Part shown: positions 1 through 5,283 of the stretch, in pieces
How the letters are laid out: each line of letters opens with the position of its first letter
Position numbering within the stretch: the first letter of the stretch is position 1
Assembly (NCBI GenBank): GCA_027364815.1
Contig: DAHXOQ010000201.1
Span: forward strand, 1 to 5,529
Reading direction: 5' to 3'
DNA length: 5,529 nt
From: Acidobacteriaceae bacterium
GTDB taxonomy: Bacteria > Acidobacteriota > Terriglobia > Terriglobales > Acidobacteriaceae
Made by a program: the position numbers and the translations under genes
Notes under the pieces: model-generated
Database searches by the model: none
Told to the model about the DNA's origin: nothing
Seen by the model: only the letters and a program-made list of their open reading frames with translations

Positions 1-434
1 ATCAGCGTGTCGGCGGCGCCCAGTGCGTTGAGGGTGAGCACATCGAGTGCTGGTGGGCAATCGAGAATGACAAGGTCGTACTGGGCGCGAACGGGGGCAA
101 GAGCATGACGGAGCTTGAGCGCGCGCTCCTCTTCCTGAGCGAGTTCAATATTCGCTCCAGTGAGGTTTTTGGAGCCGGGGAGTAGCCAGAGGGTGTCAAT
201 TTCGGTGGGTAGAATGACGGATTCGGCAGAGGCATCACCCATGAGAACGTCGTAAATAGAATGGCGATTGTCATCGCGCTGGACTCCGATTCCGGAAGTG
301 GCGTTGGCCTGGGGATCACAATCGACGAGGAGAATGCGCATGCCATCGATAGCGAGGCAGGCGGCGAGGTTGATGGCGGTAGTGGTTTTGCCCACTCCAC
401 CCTTCTGATTGACGATCCCGATTATCTTACTCAT
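1..434 (-). CDS. parA: ParA/Soj chromosome-partitioning ATPase, N-terminal part (runs off left edge)
   Basis: This is a deviant-Walker ATPase that binds nonspecific DNA as an ATP dimer and, with ParB bound at parS, segregates the chromosome. The reading frame is open from the ATG at 434-432 to the window edge (144 codons plus 2 bases), so the C-terminal part and stop lie outside. Visible motifs are the deviant Walker A KGGVGKTTT at residues 11-19 with the signature lysine K11, the Walker A' region VDCDPQANAT at 37-46, and Walker B YDLVILDCPP at 119-128. The protein begins almost directly at the ATPase fold with no N-terminal helix-turn-helix, as in small chromosomal Soj/ParA proteins and unlike large plasmid P1-type ParA. 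An AAAGAG motif lies 3 bases before the ATG. An ATG 12 bases upstream is out of frame and stops after four codons. Upstream neighbours are a parS-like site and rsmG, a common rsmG-parA-parB arrangement, so parB is expected just beyond the left edge (inference). Identification is very secure; the chromosomal role rests on context. Confidence 0.96.
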   Translation of the reverse strand, partial: MSKIIGIVNQKGGVGKTTTAINLAACLAIDGMRILLVDCDPQANATSGIGVQRDDNRHSIYDVLMGDASAESVILPTEIDTLWLLPGSKNLTGANIELAQEEERALKLRHALAPVRAQYDLVILDCPPALDVLTLNALGAADTL

Positions 435-497
435 CAGCTCTTTCCCATCGTGAACAAGAGTACTGCTTGAGGCGGATGGAGCGCATCGAGTCGAGGC

Positions 498-638
498 TGT
501 GGAGAAGTGCCTCTAGCTGTGGAAAGCTTTTTGCGTGGCATTAGGCTGGCGTTGCGTAAAGCATTGTGGACAGGGCGGTTTGACGGGATGGGTGATGAAG
601 TGGTTTTAGGGGGTTGAAAAAGGTGCAGCGGTGGAAAA
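498..638 (-). other. Cluster of four DnaA-box-like elements (weak)
   Basis: On the plus strand TGTGGAGAA (498-506), TGTGGAAAG (518-526), TGTGGACAG (565-573) and GGTGGAAAA (630-638) share a GTGGA core and orientation. Their complements compare with the DnaA-box consensus TTWTNCACA: three have one mismatch and the third has two. The first two are exactly 20 bases apart. An AT-rich stretch follows the fourth. None is a perfect box, so a role in DnaA binding is only a possibility. The neighbourhood (rsmG, parA, parS-like site) is what makes it worth recording. Confidence 0.25.
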
Positions 639-687
639 CTTTCTGTTAATTTAGCGATTTTGATGGCCTAAGAACAGCTCTTTGGAG

Positions 688-703
688 TGTTCCACGTGGA
701 ACA
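688..703. promoter_or_regulatory. parS: parS-like centromere site (ParB-binding palindrome)
   Basis: The 16 bases TGTTCCACGTGGAACA form a perfect palindrome. They differ from the canonical parS TGTTTCACGTGAAACA only by a symmetric T-to-C / A-to-G pair at positions 5 and 12. The dyad continues outwards to 683-708 with a single mismatched pair (687/704). parS sites are bound by ParB, which nucleates the partition complex that ParA moves. The position, in the gap directly upstream of parA, fits a cis-acting centromere. ParB itself is not in the window. The alternative, an unrelated operator with a CACGTG core, is less likely given the context. Confidence 0.85.
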
Positions 704-734
704 TTCCATGCCGCCTGGCACTTTAAAGGAAATG

Positions 735-1376
735 CTAGCTCTTTTGCCCGAGTAGAATGATGCGCTGCTCGCCGCCGGGGAGTGGTTTGGCTGGAAGCCA
801 TGAGAAGGATCCACCTGCCGCCGTGGTGATTGCGGCTGTATCAGAGGCGGTGGTCATCAAGAGCAGCCACCCCTTCAGAGCAACGAGGCCAGAGGCAGAT
901 TGGACGGCTTCACCCATGCGGTCAACAGCTCGAAGTGTTACACAATCAAATCTCTGCGTCAGAAGTTCGGCGCGACCAGAGTGAACCTTGGCATTCAATT
1001 TAAGCGTTCGAACTACTTCATTGAGGAAAGTAGCTTTTTTAATCTGAGATTCGGCCAGGGTGACTTGAAGCTCAGGCCTGAGAATCGCAATAGGAATCCC
1101 AGGAAATCCGCCGCCTGAGCCGTAGTCGAGCCGGCTGAAGAGACCTGACGGCAGCGCGTTTGCACAGAAAATTGATTCCAGAAAGTGGCGACTGAGTATT
1201 CCTTCAATATCGCGGATCGCTGAGAGGTTAGTGCGCTCATTCCAGTGTAAGAAAAGTTCCAGATAGGCGGAGAATTGTTCGGCTTGCGCATCGGTCAGTG
1301 TGGCAAGGTTGGCTACTGCGAGTAGCTCCCCAAGACGCTGACGGCTGGCATTAACATCGCGGGAATCGCTGCGCAC
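735..1376 (-). CDS. rsmG: 16S rRNA (guanine(527)-N7)-methyltransferase RsmG (GidB)
   Basis: This cytosolic SAM-dependent methyltransferase makes m7G at position 527 of 16S rRNA in the 530 loop; in several bacteria its loss gives low-level streptomycin resistance. The product is 213 residues, close to the 207 of E. coli. Family features in order are HWNERTNLSAIRD at 44-56, the RHFLES segment at 63-68, the SAM-binding glycine loop DYGSGGGFPGIP at 84-95 (usually DVGTGAGFPG), acidic E109 in LAESQIKKATFL, and VTLRAVDRM at 146-154 with the conserved arginine R149. The later segment reads GWLLLMTT, where many family members have a lysine (as in YALKG). The start is GTG at 1376-1374, whose G is also the last base of the upstream TAG stop. 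A GAGGAG motif lies at 1388-1393, 11 bases upstream. The one-base overlap implies translational coupling to the amidotransferase-like gene. No in-frame ATG near the N-terminus offers a better start. Confidence 0.96.
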   Translation of the reverse strand: MRSDSRDVNASRQRLGELLAVANLATLTDAQAEQFSAYLELFLHWNERTNLSAIRDIEGILSRHFLESIFCANALPSGLFSRLDYGSGGGFPGIPIAILRPELQVTLAESQIKKATFLNEVVRTLKLNAKVHSGRAELLTQRFDCVTLRAVDRMGEAVQSASGLVALKGWLLLMTTASDTAAITTAAGGSFSWLPAKPLPGGEQRIILLGQKS

Positions 1377-2125
1377 TAGGCGACTGACTCCTCAATGGAC
1401 CGGGGTTGCCAGCAAGAAGCCGCCTGGAAGAATCCAGCAAAGAGTGCGCGTGATGCGGCACTACTTGAGTAGCTGCGCTCAGGGTGCCATTGAACGCCAA
1501 CAACATAGTGCTCGGATGAGTGAAGCTCGATGGCTTCAATCACCTGATCGTCAGGGCAACGCGCGGCTACTCGAAGATTATCGCCAAGAGTTTCTATTGA
1601 CTGGTGGTGGCTGGAGTTTACTTTAAGCCGGCCTTTTTCTGAAGCTGAGAGCGGAAGCAAATTCGCAAGGCGCGTACCTTCAATAATTTCAACTGTGTGC
1701 GCTTCAGAGAACTCGCGCCCGGGGCGATGATTGATGGGTGAGTTCAGGTGCTGGTTCAGGGTTCCATTGAGCCAGACGTTGATCATCTGCAACCCCTGGC
1801 AAATCCCGAAGATCGGCTTCTGGAGATTGAATGCGTCCTGCAAAAGTAGCTCGTCGACGGCTGCACGGGCTGGGTCTGATGGGTTACATTCCGGCTGGCG
1901 GATTTGGCCATAGCGCTCGGGTTCAACATCGTAGCGACTGCCAGGAAGCAGAATTCCCTGCACGCTGGTGAGCACGCGTGCAATGCGATCTTGCCGCTCG
2001 TGCAGTGGAATGAGGATAGGAGTTGCGCCAGCCGCCTTGAGCGCAAAAAGGTAGGGCTCAAGGGAGCGTTGGTTGTATTCGCTGTCTAGACTCGTGGGTT
2101 CGGGTACTGCAATATGTACTGACAT
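1376..2125 (-). CDS. Class I glutamine amidotransferase-like hydrolase (peptidase C26, PuuD-like)
   Basis: This 249-residue protein belongs to the peptidase C26 family. Its best-known member, PuuD, hydrolyses gamma-glutamyl-gamma-aminobutyrate in putrescine breakdown; others cleave related gamma-glutamyl bonds. The nucleophile elbow FGICQGLQM is at 107-114 with C109, and the remaining triad is in WHPE (H214, E216). Other family marks are LLPGSRYDVEPERYG at 59-73 (usually PGGxDVxPxxY) and VNSSHHQSI at 169-177 (usually VNSxHHQ). Length matches the family (about 240-255). The gene has no visible putrescine-pathway neighbours (no puuA, puuB or puuC), so the substrate is unknown and I give no gene symbol. 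The ATG at 2125-2123 has no clear Shine-Dalgarno sequence, so a weak or short-leader start is possible. An AT-rich gap with a 20-bp palindrome lies upstream, so it probably has its own promoter. Its TAG stop shares a base with the rsmG start. Confidence 0.9.
   Translation of the reverse strand: MSVHIAVPEPTSLDSEYNQRSLEPYLFALKAAGATPILIPLHERQDRIARVLTSVQGILLPGSRYDVEPERYGQIRQPECNPSDPARAAVDELLLQDAFNLQKPIFGICQGLQMINVWLNGTLNQHLNSPINHRPGREFSEAHTVEIIEGTRLANLLPLSASEKGRLKVNSSHHQSIETLGDNLRVAARCPDDQVIEAIELHSSEHYVVGVQWHPERSYSSSAASRALFAGFFQAASCWQPRSIEESVA
1388..1393 (-). promoter_or_regulatory. Ribosome binding site of rsmG inside the upstream coding region
   Basis: GAGGAG on the minus strand sits 11 bases before the GTG start of rsmG and within the last codons of the upstream gene. 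It supports the GTG start despite the longish spacing. Because it lies inside translated sequence, terminating ribosomes probably help initiation. Confidence 0.6.
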
Positions 2126-2171
2126 GGCTGAAACAGTGTACGCCGTGAAAGAGGTTCTGTGAAGTGCGCAA

Positions 2172-2191
2172 TGTTTACTAATTAGTTAACA
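2172..2191. promoter_or_regulatory. 20-bp palindrome, candidate operator upstream of the C26 hydrolase gene
   Basis: TGTTTACTAATTAGTTAACA is an inverted repeat with only one mismatched pair (2176/2187) and a perfect 10-bp core ACTAATTAGT. It lies 46 bases before the ATG of the hydrolase gene, in the 74-base AT-rich gap after plsC. Size, symmetry and position fit a dimeric repressor site of the TetR or MarR kind, but no regulator gene is present in the window. It lacks a GC-rich stem and a T tract, so it is not a typical terminator for plsC. The nearby TTGTCT...TAATTA pair, 17 bases apart, is too weak a promoter match to call. Confidence 0.45.
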
Positions 2192-2199
2192 GTATTTAA

Positions 2200-2979
2200 T
2201 TAGACAACAGGATCTGATTCGCTTGACTCCGGATTTAACAAGTTCTCAATGGCTGATCTGAGTTTTGCATTCAGCTCGTCGAGCTGCGCGAGTGTGTAAC
2301 CGGAAGTGGGAATGGGCTCGCCAATGCGGAGAATGAGTTGCCCTGGGTAAAAGTGATGCGTGTGCATAGGCAACAGATCGTAGATGCCGATAAGCGCGAT
2401 TGGGACGAGTGGAACTTTGGCTCGAATGGCAAGGTAAGCCGCACCGGGAAGAAATTCTCTCAGGTTGCCATCCAAAGTTCGGCCACCTTCAGGAAAGACG
2501 AAGAGTGAGATTCCTGCGCGAAGAGTTTTAATTCCAAAGCCGAGGCTGGCAAGCGATGCACGAGGATTGTCGGTGTCGATTGGAATCTGACCAGATCTAC
2601 TTAAGTGCCATCCTATGAATGGGATACGGAAGAGTGGCTTGCGCGCCAAGATGCGAAACTGAAAGGGCAGCGCGGAGAAGATGACCGGCGTGTCCATAAA
2701 TGAGGTGTGATTGGCTGCGTAAACGGCGTGACTTTGCTTATGAAAGTTTTCTGCGCCTTCAATTTTGAGTTTGCTGCCAGTGAAGAGGACGAGCGACCAG
2801 GCCCAAAAGCGCGCGATTCGGTGTTGAAGGCGACCACTGCGTTCGAAGAGCGAGACAAAGAGAGAGCAACTTCCGCAGATTGCAGTGGAGATGCAGAAGA
2901 GTGGCACGCTGATTAGATTTGAGCGCCAATAGGTGAAACGCGGCAGTGGGTTGGGGCGCTTGCTGACGAACTGGTTCAT
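2200..2979 (-). CDS. plsC: 1-acyl-sn-glycerol-3-phosphate acyltransferase (PlsC family)
   Basis: PlsC transfers a fatty acyl group to lysophosphatidic acid to give phosphatidic acid, the precursor of membrane phospholipids, at the inner face of the cytoplasmic membrane. The product is 259 residues. It has an N-terminal hydrophobic segment at about 22-45, then the catalytic block I NHTSFMD at 90-96 (H91, D96, the HX4D motif). Block II is GQIPID at 130-135, with TDN following where many members have arginine. Block III is FPEGGRT at 162-168 (commonly FPEGTRS), and block IV is VPLVPIALIG at 189-198. The ATG at 2979-2977 overlaps the folC stop in an ATGA arrangement (4 bases), and AAGGAG lies 13 bases upstream inside folC, so translation is probably coupled. 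Family assignment is secure. The exact acceptor is inferred, since sibling acyltransferases share the same motifs (ornithine-lipid or other lysolipid acylation). Confidence 0.93.
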   Translation of the reverse strand: MNQFVSKRPNPLPRFTYWRSNLISVPLFCISTAICGSCSLFVSLFERSGRLQHRIARFWAWSLVLFTGSKLKIEGAENFHKQSHAVYAANHTSFMDTPVIFSALPFQFRILARKPLFRIPFIGWHLSRSGQIPIDTDNPRASLASLGFGIKTLRAGISLFVFPEGGRTLDGNLREFLPGAAYLAIRAKVPLVPIALIGIYDLLPMHTHHFYPGQLILRIGEPIPTSGYTLAQLDELNAKLRSAIENLLNPESSESDPVV

Positions 2980-4340
2980 GAATGCTGGCCCACTCCTTGC
3001 CCACCTTGTGCGAGTTCTAAAACACGTCTGCGAGCCTCTCCTACAAGGTACACTGAGCCGGCGATGACAATTCTTCCGCCCTTGGAATATGCGGCAGCAA
3101 GTGCGATGGCTTCTTCAACGGAAGCGGTGAGTTGTGCCGGAGTTCCGGTTTTTTCTGCGGCGGCCAAGAGCTCTGACGGGGCAGTCGCGCGGGGAGAGTG
3201 GATGGGGGCAAGAAAGATTTTGTCGAAGAGAGGAAAGAGGATTTGGGCCATCTCTTCAACTGGCTTATCGCGCAGGCAACCAAAGATCAGCGATGAGGGC
3301 CCGTTCGGCTTTTCTGTCGTGTTGAGTCCAGCACGCAGAGCCCAGGCTCCTGCAGGGTTGTGAGCAACATCAAGAATCCACTCTGTGCTTGACTCGGCTC
3401 CGTGTGAATCTTGAATGCGCTCCAGGCGCCCATGCCACTCAGTATGATGTATCCCGCTCTCAATTGAGGCAGCGGTGATGGGTAGATTGTGCTCCTCGGC
3501 CAGCTCCACAGCAGCGGCGATTGCGAGTGCGCGATTGCGAAGTTGATGCGCTCCGATGAGAGGCGAGTCGATAGTGATGTGTTGACCCATCACTTCAAGC
3601 GCATATGGCCCGTTGGGTGCATCATGCATCGGGGGCATGAAGGGAACAGCGCTGACACCGCGGACATTGAGCTCGGCGGCAACTTCTCCGATGACTTGAT
3701 TAGCTACGGCGAGTTGTGGCAGCGTAATCAGCGTTCCGTTGAGGCGCAGGATTCCAGCCTTTTCACGCGTGATTTTTTCAATCGTCGCGCCGAGCCACTC
3801 CATGTGATCGAGCGAAATATCCGTGATGATCGAGAGCAACGGGTCAACGATGTTGGTTGCGTCGAGACGGCCACCCATTCCAACTTCGAGAACCGCAATT
3901 TGAATATCTCGCTCAGCAAAGTGGAGGAAGGCGAGTGCGGTCAGAGTTTCAAAGAAGCTGGGCGGCTGGTGCAGAGCGCCGGATTCAATGAGCCCAGCAG
4001 CAGCGCGCTGAACGGCGAAGAAGTGGCGTGCAAAATCATCGTCGGGGATCGTAGCGCGATTAACTCGAATGCGCTCGTTCACTCTCTCAAGATGCGGCGA
4101 TGTATAGAGACCTGTAGACATTCCTGCGTCAACAAGAATCGAGGCGAGAGTTGCGGCTGTCGAACCCTTGCCGTTGGTCCCTGCAATGAGGATGGAACGG
4201 AAGCGCTGCTGGGGATTACCCAAAGCGGCAAGAAGCAATCGAATCTCGTCAAGCGAGAACTTACGGCGCGGCTGGCCCGGCTGAGAGATCAACTCCGGCG
4301 CCAACGCGGCCAACTGCTCAACTGCTTCCTGATAGGACAT
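2976..4340 (-). CDS. folC: Bifunctional dihydrofolate synthase / folylpolyglutamate synthase FolC
   Basis: FolC is a cytosolic Mur-ligase-type enzyme. It adds glutamate to dihydropteroate to form dihydrofolate, and further glutamates to reduced folates, using ATP. From the ATG at 4340-4338 the product is 454 residues, slightly longer than the roughly 420 typical of the family. Motifs in order are P-loop GTNGKGS at 54-60, TSPHLERVNERIRVN at 80-94, EVGMGGRLDATN at 152-163, and DHMEWLG at 178-184. REKAGI follows at 192-197 with K194, the position carbamylated in this family. The C-terminal domain has WHGRLE at 302-307, DVAHNPAGA at 324-332 and FGCLRDK at 353-359. A TTG three codons upstream (4349-4347) is an alternative start with no ribosome binding site. 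I prefer ATG because the family usually begins near MSYQEA. The AAGGA before it is only one base away, too close to act normally. The 3' end overlaps plsC by 4 bases. Whether it does both reactions cannot be told from sequence. Confidence 0.96.
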   Translation of the reverse strand: MSYQEAVEQLAALAPELISQPGQPRRKFSLDEIRLLLAALGNPQQRFRSILIAGTNGKGSTAATLASILVDAGMSTGLYTSPHLERVNERIRVNRATIPDDDFARHFFAVQRAAAGLIESGALHQPPSFFETLTALAFLHFAERDIQIAVLEVGMGGRLDATNIVDPLLSIITDISLDHMEWLGATIEKITREKAGILRLNGTLITLPQLAVANQVIGEVAAELNVRGVSAVPFMPPMHDAPNGPYALEVMGQHITIDSPLIGAHQLRNRALAIAAAVELAEEHNLPITAASIESGIHHTEWHGRLERIQDSHGAESSTEWILDVAHNPAGAWALRAGLNTTEKPNGPSSLIFGCLRDKPVEEMAQILFPLFDKIFLAPIHSPRATAPSELLAAAEKTGTPAQLTASVEEAIALAAAYSKGGRIVIAGSVYLVGEARRRVLELAQGGQGVGQHS

Positions 4341-4348
4341 TTCCTTCA

Positions 4349-4354
4349 AGTATA
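4349..4354 (-). promoter_or_regulatory. Possible -10 element for a near-leaderless folC transcript
   Basis: TATACT on the minus strand matches TATAAT at 5 of 6 bases and ends 8 bases before the folC ATG. If used, transcription would begin at or within a few bases of the ATG. No good -35 box is seen 16-18 bases further upstream, so the call is weak. It overlaps the alternative TTG start, which would then not be transcribed. Confidence 0.25.
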
Positions 4355-4404
4355 GAAGAGAGAAGACGAACTCACGTCTGAAGCGCTGAACTCAATTGAT
4401 AAAC

Positions 4405-4450
4405 ATTCAAAATGACTTTCAGTTCGTTCTTTGAATTTGCTCGGAATGAC
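4405..4450. repeat. Inverted repeat and repeat-like tract upstream of folC
   Basis: ATTCAAA (4405-4411) and TTTGAAT (4430-4436) form a 7-bp inverted repeat around 18 bases. The block is followed by GCTCGGAATGAC (4439-4450) and an A-run. AATGAC also occurs at 4411-4416. The final piece resembles one arm of the dispersed CATTCCGAGCGAAGCGAGGAAT type repeats found between genes in various bacteria, but only a partial arm is present. The function is unknown; it could be a decayed repeat. Confidence 0.25.
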
Positions 4451-4478
4451 AAAAAAGCGTAAAAACTTATTTGGTCTC

Positions 4479-4511
4479 ACGGGTTCGTAAACGGTACCCG
4501 GAGAACCCCGT
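4479..4511 (-). terminator. Possible weak terminator after the membrane protein gene
   Basis: On the minus strand ACGGGGTTC (4511-4503) can pair with GAACCCGT (4486-4479) with one bulged G. The loop of 16 bases contains a GGTACC palindrome. The hairpin begins 17 bases past the TAA of the membrane protein gene. T-rich runs (TTTTT, then TTTTTT) follow only after about 13 bases rather than directly, so this is not a textbook intrinsic terminator. Confidence 0.35.
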
Positions 4512-4527
4512 TCAGAGGGAATGGCGA

Positions 4528-5268
4528 TTACTTGAGAAGCTCGCTTTTTTTGATATCTAAGTTGGTGTTGACGAGGCGGAGTGTGATGGGAAGTCCGCCG
4601 ATGGCGGGAGCTTCGTCGCGGGTAATTTTCTCGAAGGCAATGAGCATCTCGGGCTTGTCCCATGTGCCGTCAGCTACGACATAAGAGACGATGGTGCCGT
4701 CCTTTCCTTTTTCGACAAAGACGTTGACGCCTTTGTCGGTGAAAAAGCCAATGGACTTAAGACCAATTCCGAGAGCCTGGGCTTCTTCTCTGGTGGCAGT
4801 GCCGGAGTAGAAGACTTCGTCCCTGGTTCCGATCATGACACCAGTGCGCTGATCATTGGAGTAAACGATGGCGAAGATAAGAGAGAACAAGAGGATCAGA
4901 AAAATGATGCCGATCCAGAAGGCGATCCATCGGGAGGAGCTCAGGCCGCCTTGGTTGAGATGGATTTCGAGGGCAGGGCCTTGAAGCTTTTCAGCGCTCC
5001 AACGGGCGACGAAGACTATGGCCATGGCGATGGGAATAGTTGCTTTGATGGTCCATCCGATGAAGATAAGCAAGACAGTGAGGAGAATGCCGACGAAGAG
5101 CGTGATAACAGCGCGAGCATTATGACCGAGACGGTGGTAGTTGATTGCCATAAGTAGGCAACCCGCCAGGGGGGTGCCGAGAAAGGTTGCGAGTGCGACG
5201 GCGTTGGCGTCGAAGAGTTTGTAGTTTCGGGTAGTGGTTGGGGAGGGCGCTGTTGCGAACGATGACAT
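4528..5268 (-). CDS. Hypothetical multi-pass membrane protein with a C-terminal soluble domain
   Basis: I do not recognise a named family. From the ATG at 5268-5266 the product is 246 residues. A polar, Ser/Thr-rich N-terminus is followed by four likely membrane segments at about 22-44 (ALATFLGTPLAGCLLMAINY), 52-72, 74-89 and 113-136. A basic/polar linker lies between the third and fourth. Residues 137-246 are soluble. They have a compact alternating pattern: VFYSGTATREEAQALG (152-167), IGFFTDKGVNVFVEKGKDGTIVSYVV (173-198), GTWDKP, and a closing GGLPITLRLVN (224-234), suggesting a small alpha/beta domain anchored to the membrane. With four passes both ends should lie on the same side. An upstream ATG (5283-5281) adds MKEKL, but its AAAGAGA looks like the ribosome binding site of the inner ATG. 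No cysteine pair, lipobox or catalytic triad is evident. The gene stands alone, separated from folC by about 180 bases. Confidence 0.85.
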   Translation of the reverse strand: MSSFATAPSPTTTRNYKLFDANAVALATFLGTPLAGCLLMAINYHRLGHNARAVITLFVGILLTVLLIFIGWTIKATIPIAMAIVFVARWSAEKLQGPALEIHLNQGGLSSSRWIAFWIGIIFLILLFSLIFAIVYSNDQRTGVMIGTRDEVFYSGTATREEAQALGIGLKSIGFFTDKGVNVFVEKGKDGTIVSYVVADGTWDKPEMLIAFEKITRDEAPAIGGLPITLRLVNTNLDIKKSELLK

Positions 5269-5273
5269 GAGTT

Positions 5274-5280
5274 TCTCTTT
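5274..5280 (-). promoter_or_regulatory. Ribosome binding site favouring the inner start of the membrane protein
   Basis: AAAGAGA lies 5 bases before the ATG at 5268-5266. The upstream in-frame ATG at 5283-5281 is preceded by TTCCCCATTTAA, with no purine-rich motif. This is why the inner ATG was chosen. The parA gene in this window uses a similar AAAGAG. Confidence 0.5.
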
Positions 5281-5283
5281 CAT

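Larger units (their letters stand above)
435..734. other. parA-rsmG intergenic region (300 bp) with parS-like site and origin-like features
   Basis: No credible gene lies here. The only open stretch crossing into it is an antisense shadow of parA. It holds a parS-like palindrome (688-703), four GTGGA-cored elements in one orientation (498, 518, 565, 630), and a short AT-rich stretch at about 635-664. The parA promoter must lie within it or upstream in rsmG, but I could not pick convincing -35/-10 boxes. I also see no strong terminator after rsmG. Confidence 0.7.

Noticed and set aside
2..400. Minus-strand open frame of 132 codons in another frame over parA
   Set aside because: It overlaps parA on the same strand in a different frame; the parA frame has all ATPase motifs. 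The translation is Ser/Pro-rich shadow sequence.
2172..2191. Terminator for plsC
   Set aside because: The stem is almost all A/T and has no following T tract, so an operator or promoter element is a better reading.
3489..4355. Long plus-strand open frame of 288 codons opposite folC
   Set aside because: It lies entirely antisense to a well-supported folC with all catalytic motifs, begins with GTG without a ribosome binding site, and its translation looks like no known protein. It is a codon-bias shadow.
4346..4663. Minus-strand open frame of 105 codons between folC and the membrane protein gene
   Set aside because: It overlaps the 3' end of the membrane protein gene in another frame, has no ribosome binding site, and its Arg/His-rich translation looks like out-of-frame sequence.
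4951..5157. Acidic plus-strand open frame of 68 codons
   Set aside because: It is the antisense shadow of the membrane segments; hydrophobic codons read backwards give Asp/Glu-rich sequence.
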